Source: Ferruginibacter sp. (GTDB lineage Bacteria > Bacteroidota > Bacteroidia > Chitinophagales > Chitinophagaceae). From it: 5,404 nucleotides of DNA. The notes beneath the pieces are model-generated. The model did no database searches. It was not told where the DNA came from and saw only the letters and a program-made list of their open reading frames with translations. The DNA lies in NCBI GenBank assembly GCA_025362765.1, contig JANYFI010000662.1, forward strand, positions 1 through 5,404, given 5' to 3'. Shown one piece after another: positions 1-5,404 of this stretch. Each line of letters opens with the position of its first letter. Position 1 is the first letter of the stretch. Position numbers and translations under genes: made by a program.

Positions 1-835
1 TTAAATCAATGTCGGGAGCAATATAAAACTGCCTGAACCTTTTTATACCTGTATAGTCGTTTAAAATACCGTTTTTATCAACCCATTTATTATCAACGGC
101 ACCCAGCATACCCTCGGCACCATAACCAAGAGCTATATTAAACCAACCGGGTATTCCTGAAGTTTTAAAAAAAGAATGAACATTTGCACTCAACCAGTAA
201 GTTTGGGCATTGTAATCTTTTAAAATTCTTTGTGGTAAATCGACACCATAAATATCCCTGGCCCGTTGGTTTAAAACACCATGTACATAGCTTCGGCGAT
301 GAGATGAAAATTTCAATTGGATTCGTTGCTCTTTCCAGCCAAGTTCCTGGCCGATCAATAAAGCACTACCGGTCATATTTCCCACGTAATCGCCCCAGCT
401 AAACCCCCACTGCGACGAGAACCCATCCAGCACTTCTATAATTGTCTGATAACCTAATCCGCTTAATCCGCCGATCCAAATACTTTTTTTTCGCGGCAAA
501 CCAGCCCACTCCCACATGCCTATACAAGCCCTACCTTCTGTATAAGCACTCCAGGTGTGGCCGGCCTTATCTACCTGCAGCCATTCTTTATTGTCATTAA
601 AAAAATGAAAACTACTCTGGGGATAATTTTTATACCAGGTTGCATACAGGGCCGCCATAATTCCGCCATAGGCTACCACATTACTTGTTGCCACAAGCAC
701 TATCTTTTTTTTGCTTTTATTTATTTGTACCTGATATAAATCCGGTGAAATATGCAGATTAATATAGGTACTGCTATCCTGTGCATCAATATTCAGGCAA
801 ATAAAGACGCAAACAATTATAAAAACTAGTCTCAT
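1..835 (-). CDS. DUF2279 family exported protein, C-terminus cut by the window edge
   Basis: The frame is open from an ATG at 835 (reading leftwards) to the window edge, giving 278 codons with no stop, so the 3' end is missing. Residues 1-18 form a signal peptide or membrane anchor, with a plausible cleavage at IDA|QD. A second hydrophobic stretch spans about 45-67. The DUF2279 signature follows: a WYKNYPQSSFHFFNDNKEW block (67-85), DKAGH (89-93), then a hydrophobic helix (about 118-133) leading into IEVLDGF (133-139), WGFSWGDY (143-150) and GNMTG (152-156). The tail (about 213-245) is rich in aromatic residues and glycine (YWLSANVHSFF, NIALGYGAEGMLG). I recognise this as the Bacteroidota version of the family that includes the E. 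coli lipoprotein YfiM. No biochemical function is known to me. It probably sits in the envelope. The leader is A-rich without a Shine-Dalgarno site, and the gene is divergent from the DUF2252 gene. Confidence 0.82.
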   Translation of the reverse strand, partial: MRLVFIIVCVFICLNIDAQDSSTYINLHISPDLYQVQINKSKKKIVLVATSNVVAYGGIMAALYATWYKNYPQSSFHFFNDNKEWLQVDKAGHTWSAYTEGRACIGMWEWAGLPRKKSIWIGGLSGLGYQTIIEVLDGFSSQWGFSWGDYVGNMTGSALLIGQELGWKEQRIQLKFSSHRRSYVHGVLNQRARDIYGVDLPQRILKDYNAQTYWLSANVHSFFKTSGIPGWFNIALGYGAEGMLGAVDNKWVDKNGILNDYTGIKRFRQFYIAPDIDL

Positions 836-882
836 GTTTTTTGTATCGACAAACGGTTGAGCATATTCTCAATAACGGGAGT

Positions 883-913
883 CAAATCTATACTTTAATT
901 ATACAATGTGCAA
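883..913 (-). promoter_or_regulatory. Bacteroidota-type promoter for the DUF2279 gene
   Basis: On the minus strand, TTG (complement of 911-913) is followed by a 20-nt spacer and TAGATTTG (complement of 883-890). This is an exact match to the -7 consensus TAnnTTTG used by the primary sigma factor of Bacteroidota, with the -33 TTG at the expected distance. Transcription would start a few bases further left, giving a leader of roughly 40 nt before the ATG at 835. The assignment is by consensus match only. In AT-rich DNA one such match can be chance, but the position, orientation and spacing all fit. Confidence 0.55.
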
Positions 914-969
914 TTGATTAACTTTTGAATAACTAATGAAAGCGCAGTGATTTTATAACTTAGGGTAAA

Positions 970-2169
970 ATGAAAAAAGACACCGCATCAAGGATAAAAA
1001 GTTTTAATGCTAACAGAGAGCAAAAAGTATTACCCATTAAATATCAGGCAATGTCTGGTAGCCTGTTTCGGTTTTTCCGGGGCTCATGTCACCTGTTTTA
1101 TGAAGACTTACTGCAGCAATATCCTTTTCCTGCATCTCCGGCCACGTGGATCTGTGGTGACGCCCACATCGAAAATTTTGGCAGCTATAAAGCGGCCAAT
1201 CACCTGGTTTATTTTGACCTCAATGATTTTGATGAAGCTGTACAAGCACCGTTATTACTGGAAATTTCCAGGCTATTGGTTTCTGTGGAAATAGCCGCGA
1301 CAGCAATCAAATTTACTGCGAGGGAAAAGAAAAATATTACAAAGCAATTGCTTAATCATTACAGTAGCACACTTGTGTATGGTAAGCCTGGAAATATTGA
1401 AAGAGCAACTGCAACAGGATTAATAAAAAGCCTGATTACAAAAGTGGCAGATAGAAAAGCTAAGTCATTACTTATCGCCAGGACAGATAACAAATCTAAA
1501 AAAAGTAAACTTATTATAAGTGACAAATTGCTTGAGCTTTCCAGGGAAGAAAAGAAAGACCTGGGGACTGCTTTTACCAGATGGTTTAGTAACACCCATC
1601 ACAAAAACTACCTTTTTGCAGATGCAGGATTTCGTATTGCTGGTACCGGCAGTATCGGTGTAAAGCGTTTTTTAATTCTGTTAGAGCAAGAAGATAACCC
1701 TAAAGAGAAAAAGCTGATTGATATTAAACAAGCGATGCCATCCTGTGTAGCCAAGTATTGTAACTTAAAACAGCCCGATTGGAAAAACGAAGCTGCGCGG
1801 GTAATTCAGGTGCAGGAAATGATGCAAAACATGGCGCCGGCTTTTCTGTCGGCTTTTCAATTCAGGGATGATTGGTTTGTAGTGAAAGAAATGCAACCCA
1901 CAGAAGATAAGGTCAATATCAACCTCGCGATAAAGCAGCCCGCAAAAGTGGAAAAGCATATAGCCGACCTGGGGTCATTACTTGCTTCAGTACAGCTGAG
2001 AAGCAGTGGCAGATTAGCTTCAGCAACGGCGGATGAGTTGGCCGGTTTTGCAAATAATACAAGTTGGAAAAAAATACTTCAGGAATGGTCTCTGCACTAT
2101 TCCAACCAGTTAAAAAAAGAGTATATAGACTTTTGCATAGCATTTAAAGACGGATATTTTAAAAACTGA
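970..2169 (+). CDS. DUF2252 family protein (kinase-like fold, function unknown)
   Basis: A 399-residue protein, about the usual length for DUF2252. The start is the first ATG after an in-frame TAG at 961-963. Family motifs appear in order: FRFFRGS (33-39); GDAHIENFG (63-71), which resembles the GDxHxxN catalytic loop of aminoglycoside-phosphotransferase-like kinases; FDLNDFDEA (82-90), with acidic residues placed like the metal-binding Asp of those kinases; a glycine-rich segment GTGSIGVKRF (225-234) leading into a strand LILLE; and DIKQA (251-255), with a lysine where relatives have a KEA motif. No signal peptide or membrane segment is seen, so it is probably cytosolic. A lysine-rich stretch (about 160-197) separates the two motif groups. 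From memory, DUF2252 is grouped with protein-kinase-like folds, but its substrate is unknown. Phosphotransferase activity is inference. It is transcribed away from the DUF2279 gene and lies 224 bp before the efflux module, so it is probably a separate unit. Confidence 0.9.
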   Translation: MKKDTASRIKSFNANREQKVLPIKYQAMSGSLFRFFRGSCHLFYEDLLQQYPFPASPATWICGDAHIENFGSYKAANHLVYFDLNDFDEAVQAPLLLEISRLLVSVEIAATAIKFTAREKKNITKQLLNHYSSTLVYGKPGNIERATATGLIKSLITKVADRKAKSLLIARTDNKSKKSKLIISDKLLELSREEKKDLGTAFTRWFSNTHHKNYLFADAGFRIAGTGSIGVKRFLILLEQEDNPKEKKLIDIKQAMPSCVAKYCNLKQPDWKNEAARVIQVQEMMQNMAPAFLSAFQFRDDWFVVKEMQPTEDKVNINLAIKQPAKVEKHIADLGSLLASVQLRSSGRLASATADELAGFANNTSWKKILQEWSLHYSNQLKKEYIDFCIAFKDGYFKN

Positions 2170-2192
2170 AATAGTGTTTATAATCTAAGAAA

Positions 2193-2259
2193 TTCTTTTC
2201 CGTCTCTACAATACACACATCATTTCTTACCGAAAAGAAAGTCTATTGCCTGGTGTATT
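2193..2259. repeat. Two interleaved inverted-repeat pairs downstream of the DUF2252 gene
   Basis: TTCTTTTC (2193-2200) is complementary to GAAAAGAA (2232-2239), and AATACAC (2210-2216) is complementary to GTGTATT (2253-2259). The pairs interleave, so both together would form a pseudoknot and only one could form a simple hairpin. Loops are long (31 and 36 nt) and arms are AT-rich. This is not a canonical intrinsic terminator, because no stable GC-rich stem is followed directly by a T-run. It may be a weak 3'-end structure of the DUF2252 mRNA or simply chance. The rest of 2170-2393 shows nothing I can name. Confidence 0.2.
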
Positions 2260-2393
2260 TTATACCTTCAAGTGACAGGTCAATGCATCACTTCAGCATA
2301 ATTAATTCCACCTCTTTATTAAGAGAAAACTACAATTACATTTCTTTAACATAATAAATCTTAAAAGTTAGCTTCCTTTGTTGGCTAGAAAAA

Positions 2394-2783
2394 ATGAAAA
2401 ACGGCTTTAGAAAATATACCACTAATTTTATACTTGTAATACTTGCATTGCAAATATTGAATATGAGCATTACCTGCCGTATTACCGATGACAGTTTTTT
2501 TTCCCAGATAGATGATTCTGTAAACATTGCAGATCATGCTGTGGAGTTTATTGTGGAAGACCTGTTGGGGTTTACCAATGCTTTTCCTGAAGTGAAAGAA
2601 AACAAACAGCAACATCCTGTTTCTTTCCAAAAAGTGCAAGAGTTTAAGCTGTTTTCTTTTGAACCCTCATTAGAAATATCCCGCTGTTTGGTGCTAATGC
2701 TAGAAAATTATTCCTCCTTTGTTGTAAATCCTTATTCTGAATATTTATGGGAAATAAATCCTCCACCACCCAAAGTGGCATAA
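2394..2783 (+). CDS. Small exported protein of the efflux module, PPPK-tail type, function unknown
   Basis: A 129-residue protein. Residues 1-8 are basic, and 12-27 are hydrophobic (NFILVILALQILNMSI), giving a signal peptide or N-terminal anchor. The mature part has an acidic start (RITDDSFFSQIDDS), then a helix-like block VNIADHAVEFIVEDLLGF (43-60), a PE pair (65-66), a polar linker, and a C-terminus ending NPPPPKVA. I recognise this architecture (LNxSI at the end of the hydrophobic segment, an acidic stretch, a helix rich in Val, Glu and Ile, and a proline tail) from small Bacteroidota proteins that sit beside CusA/CzcA-type efflux genes. I know of no assigned function. C28 follows SIT, which is a poor lipobox, so I do not call it a lipoprotein. 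The leader is A-rich (GAAAAA before ATG) with no Shine-Dalgarno site. The outer-membrane factor gene begins 226 bp downstream on the same strand. A periplasmic accessory, sensor or metal-binding role is speculation: there is one His near the middle of the mature part (H38 or thereabouts), one more in the linker, and no Cys or His cluster. Confidence 0.72.
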   Translation: MKNGFRKYTTNFILVILALQILNMSITCRITDDSFFSQIDDSVNIADHAVEFIVEDLLGFTNAFPEVKENKQQHPVSFQKVQEFKLFSFEPSLEISRCLVLMLENYSSFVVNPYSEYLWEINPPPPKVA

Positions 2784-2894
2784 CATTTCCCCATTTTTTT
2801 TGCTGGTGCTTATTTTGATAAAAAGCAGGTGTATTGCCTATTAGTGCAGGTAGTTTATACTTCCGGTCTATGCTTAATTGTAAGCTATCGATGA

Positions 2895-2912
2895 ACAATT
2901 AGTATTGTACTA
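2895..2912. promoter_or_regulatory. Overlapping dyads upstream of the efflux genes, possible operator
   Basis: ACAAT-TAGT-ATTGT (2895-2908) and TAGTA-TTG-TACTA (2900-2912) are two overlapping perfect 5-bp inverted repeats, about 100 bp before the outer-membrane factor ATG at 3010. They lie in the 226-bp gap where a promoter for the pump genes could sit. The dyad size suits a small dimeric repressor or activator site, but no regulator gene is visible and the AT-rich composition makes chance plausible. No convincing TAnnTTTG promoter was found nearby. The closest, TAGTTTTTG at 2952-2960, has one extra base. Nothing else recognisable lies in 2784-3009. Confidence 0.2.
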
Positions 2913-3009
2913 TACAGATGTTGCTGCTTTTAATTAATCTCACCAGGGATATAGTTTTTGAGAAAACCATTTTCCACTTCTCCTTTATTAAAATACTTCC
3001 TTTTAAACT

Positions 3010-4311
3010 ATGAGTTTGTTTATAAAGATGGCACTGCTGCAGACACTGCTGGCATCCACACTGCTTTGCCGGGCGCAACAGCCTGCGCCTTCCTTACCTG
3101 TTCCAGCTTCTATTTATTTGAAACTAGATAGTGCGGAAGCGATTTTTTTACAAAACAATTTTTTGCTGCTGGCACAAAAATATACTGTTGATGCGGCGAA
3201 GGCTTTGGTGATTCAGGCTAAACTATATCCCAATCCCAATTTTAATTTTGCCACAACAATCTATAACCAGGATTCAAAAAAAATATTCCCATCGCCGTTT
3301 TCCAGCAATGGTGAAGCCATCAGTGGTATTTCTCAACTGATTATACTCGCCGGAAAAAGGAATAAACAAGTGCAGCTGGCACAAGCCAATGTACACTTAA
3401 ACGAATATCAGTTTTTTGATTTGATACGAACACTCAAATACACTTTGCGAACCGACTTTTTTAATATTTATTATTTACAGCAATCCGCTAAGGCATATGA
3501 TGCTGAAATAAAAGCGTTAAGCCAGATTGCAGATGCCTTTGAACTGCAACGTGACCAAAAGTATATTGCTGAAAAGGAGGTGCTTAGAATAAAAGCATTG
3601 CTGTATAGTTTTCAGAGTGAATACAATGACCTACAGAATCAAATTAACGATATAGAAAGTGAACTGCGGCAGGTACTGCAGATTAAACCTTACAATTATA
3701 TTATACCCGTGCCTGACAGCGAGGCAATCCGTAATTTAAACCCGCTTAAATATCAGTTAGCCACTTTGCTTGACACTGCATATACCCACCGGACAGATTT
3801 ATTAATCGCAAAGGAAAACACCAATATTAATCAGCTGAATTATAAATACCAGCAAGCATTGGCTGTTCCGGATGTGGTGGCTAATATCAGCTACGATCAG
3901 CAGGGCAGTTATGTGCACAACCTTTCTATGGCAGGCTTTGCAATTGATCTGCCTTTTTTTAACCGGAACCAGGGTAATATAAAAGCAGCAAAACATGGTA
4001 TTGATGCCGCAGCTTCAACGCAAAAAAGTGTAGCAGCATCTGTAGAAGAAAGTGTCTTCAGAGCCTTGCAAAAGGCATTGGACCAGGATAAATTATTCAA
4101 GGCCATCGACCCGAAATTTTCATTAGATTTTGACCGGCTTATGAAAGAGGTGCTTATCAATTATCAGAAACGAAACATTAGTATACTTGAGTTTCTGGAT
4201 TTTTATGACTCGTTTAAACAAAATGTGCTACAACTAAATTCTATTCAATTTAACAGAGTAAGTGCGTTTGAAGACATCAATTTTTTTACTGCAAATAATT
4301 TTTTTAACTAA
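3010..4311 (+). CDS. TolC family outer-membrane factor of an RND efflux pump (CusC/CzcC type)
   Basis: A 433-residue protein, normal for the family. It would form the trimeric outer-membrane channel and periplasmic tunnel of a tripartite pump. The start is the first ATG after an in-frame TAA at 3004-3006. Residues 1-22 form a signal peptide (MALLQTLLASTLLCRAQ) with probable cleavage after CRA; there is no lipobox, unlike Proteobacterial CusC. Family marks are LDSAEAIFLQNN (39-50), the first-repeat motif LYPNPNFNF (72-80), SQLIILAGKRNKQVQLA (108-124), a long coiled-coil-like helix pair (about 150-225), RTDLLIAKEN (261-270), and the second-repeat motif DLPFFNRNQGNIKAAK (313-328), which is diagnostic for CusC/CzcC-like members in Bacteroidota. 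The adaptor gene starts 9 bp after the stop, so the two are almost certainly co-transcribed. Substrate cannot be read from this subunit; heavy-metal cations are likely by context. Confidence 0.92.
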   Translation: MSLFIKMALLQTLLASTLLCRAQQPAPSLPVPASIYLKLDSAEAIFLQNNFLLLAQKYTVDAAKALVIQAKLYPNPNFNFATTIYNQDSKKIFPSPFSSNGEAISGISQLIILAGKRNKQVQLAQANVHLNEYQFFDLIRTLKYTLRTDFFNIYYLQQSAKAYDAEIKALSQIADAFELQRDQKYIAEKEVLRIKALLYSFQSEYNDLQNQINDIESELRQVLQIKPYNYIIPVPDSEAIRNLNPLKYQLATLLDTAYTHRTDLLIAKENTNINQLNYKYQQALAVPDVVANISYDQQGSYVHNLSMAGFAIDLPFFNRNQGNIKAAKHGIDAAASTQKSVAASVEESVFRALQKALDQDKLFKAIDPKFSLDFDRLMKEVLINYQKRNISILEFLDFYDSFKQNVLQLNSIQFNRVSAFEDINFFTANNFFN

Positions 4312-4320
4312 ACAATAGTT

Positions 4321-5404
4321 ATGTACAACAAAATATGCATGCCTGCTATTATTGCAAGCATTTACTGCCTGTTCCTCTTTTCTTCGTGTGGCGAAAAACC
4401 TGTAGCTAAAGAAGAAAGAAAAGGGTTTGCGCTAACAGATTCTTTAATGCAGGTAGTTAAAATAACCAACGTGATGATGGCACAGCAAAAGGATGCTATT
4501 ACACTTACCGGAAAAGTATCTTTTAATGATGACAATGTTGCAAAACTATATCCGATGGTAAGTGGGAACGTAACAGACATTAGGGTGATGCTGGGTGATT
4601 ATGTAAACGCAGGACAGGAATTGGCCGTAGTACATAGTTCAGAAATGGCGGGTTACAGCAACGACCTTATCAGCGCAGAAACAAATTTGCGGATAGCCCA
4701 AATAAATTTGGCAAAAACAAAAGACATGTACAAGAGTGGACTTGCCTCGATGCCTGATTCGCTAAATGCTGCCATGGCATATGAGCAGGCAAAATCATCC
4801 CTCACCCGAACTAACCAGGTGCTTAAAATTAATGGCGGAGGCACCAAAGGTGACTATGTTGTGAAGGCTCCCATCAGTGGTTTTATTGTAGAAAAAAATG
4901 TAAATAACAACATGACTATCCGTACCGATAACGGCAATACCATGTTTACTATTTCTGATTTAAAAAATGTATGGATATGGGCCAATGTATATGAATCTAA
5001 TATTGACAGGGTTCACATTGGTGACAACGTAGATGTGGAAACTATATCTTACCCTGGAAAAATATTCAACGGCAAAGTAGATAAGATAATGAATGTGCTG
5101 GACCCAACGAACAAAGTAATGAAGGTAAGAATTGTGTTATCCAACAGGGCGTATGAACTTAAACCAGAAATGTTCACCAGTATCACTATATCCAACCAGC
5201 TTCAAAAGCAGGCCATCACTATTCCCTCATCTGCTTTAATTTTTGATCATAGTCAATATTTTGTGGTGGTATTTAAAAGTAAATCAGAATTAACTATAAC
5301 ACCTGTGGAAGTAACAAATACTGTTGGCGCCAACACTTATATCGCAAGTGGCTTGCAGATAGGCCAAAAAGTAATTTCGATGCAGGCATTGCAGGTTTAT
5401 GACC
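4321..5404 (+). CDS. Efflux RND periplasmic adaptor lipoprotein (CusB/CzcB type), 3' end cut off
   Basis: There are 361 codons open to the right edge; relatives run about 360-410 residues, so little is missing. It is the membrane fusion protein linking an inner-membrane RND transporter to the upstream outer-membrane channel. Residues 5-22 are hydrophobic and end in the lipobox FSSC, predicting lipidation at C23. Domains in order: first lipoyl half YPMVSGNVTDIRVMLGDYVNAGQEL (77-101); a helical hairpin (about 107-170); second lipoyl half VVKAPISGFIVEKNV (180-194); beta-barrel with the hallmark DLKNVWIWANVYESNIDRVHIGD (213-235) and DPTNKVMKVRIVLSN (261-275); then the membrane-proximal part with KPEMF (281-285) and ITIPSSALI (299-307), ending in GLQIGQKVI (344-352). 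The first ATG after the preceding stop is used. Its frame equals that of the upstream gene, so readthrough of one TAA would fuse them. There is no His-rich N-terminal domain, so metal specificity is not evident. Confidence 0.93.
   Translation, partial: MYNKICMPAIIASIYCLFLFSSCGEKPVAKEERKGFALTDSLMQVVKITNVMMAQQKDAITLTGKVSFNDDNVAKLYPMVSGNVTDIRVMLGDYVNAGQELAVVHSSEMAGYSNDLISAETNLRIAQINLAKTKDMYKSGLASMPDSLNAAMAYEQAKSSLTRTNQVLKINGGGTKGDYVVKAPISGFIVEKNVNNNMTIRTDNGNTMFTISDLKNVWIWANVYESNIDRVHIGDNVDVETISYPGKIFNGKVDKIMNVLDPTNKVMKVRIVLSNRAYELKPEMFTSITISNQLQKQAITIPSSALIFDHSQYFVVVFKSKSELTITPVEVTNTVGANTYIASGLQIGQKVISMQALQVYD

Noticed and set aside
184..739. Plus-strand ORFs of 72 and 60 codons (184-402 and 557-739)
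   Set aside because: They lie antisense inside the minus-strand DUF2279 gene, have no recognisable family features, and are shadows of that frame.
1359..2143. Three minus-strand ORFs of 64-78 codons inside the DUF2252 gene
   Set aside because: All are antisense to a full-length, family-supported protein, with no features of their own.
2415..2480. Lipoprotein signal in the small protein (Cys28)
   Set aside because: The residues before the Cys are S-I-T, which do not fit the lipobox, where a small residue such as Gly, Ala or Ser is expected just before Cys.
2763..2801. CCAC/GTGG stem followed by a T-run as an intrinsic terminator of the small-protein gene
   Set aside because: The stem is only 4 bp, overlaps the coding end, and the T-run starts about 15 nt after it, so it does not meet terminator geometry.
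2644..2898. Minus-strand ORF of 84 codons covering the gap after the small-protein gene
   Set aside because: It overlaps the end of a better supported plus-strand gene, has no domain-like pattern, and no promoter or start context supports it.
2921..2960. TTG (2921-2923) with TAGTTTTTG (2952-2960) as a promoter for the pump genes
   Set aside because: The -7 element has one extra base against TAnnTTTG and the spacer is about 28 nt, longer than the usual 19-21.

Overview
This window looks like chromosomal DNA of a Bacteroidota bacterium, probably a Chitinophagaceae or Sphingobacteriaceae relative. The inference rests on AT-rich sequence with A/T-rich leaders and no Shine-Dalgarno sites, a Bacteroidota-type promoter (TTG, 20-nt spacer, TAnnTTTG), a short 'SSC' lipobox, and protein families typical of the phylum. 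No mobile element, CRISPR array, tRNA or rRNA was seen.

Layout: a minus-strand gene, cut by the left edge (1-835), encodes an exported or membrane-associated DUF2279-type protein. A 134-bp divergent intergenic region separates it from a plus-strand DUF2252 protein (970-2169), a kinase-like family of unknown function. After a 224-bp gap comes a plus-strand module: a small exported protein ending in a PPPK-type tail (2394-2783), a TolC/CusC-type outer-membrane factor (3010-4311), and, 9 bp further on, a CusB/CzcB-type periplasmic adaptor lipoprotein (4321 to the right edge, with 361 codons visible).

How the genes work together: the adaptor and outer-membrane factor are two of the three parts of a tripartite RND efflux pump. 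The inner-membrane RND transporter (CusA/CzcA type) would be expected just beyond the right edge. The small protein belongs, from memory of similar loci, to a Bacteroidota family repeatedly found beside such heavy-metal efflux genes, and may be an accessory or sensor. The DUF2252 and DUF2279 genes have no evident functional link to the pump.

The points most worth following up are a VanZ-like motif pattern in the DUF2279 protein, the apparently permuted order of kinase-like motifs in the DUF2252 protein, and the unexplained small protein of the efflux module. No clearly new system is demonstrated here.
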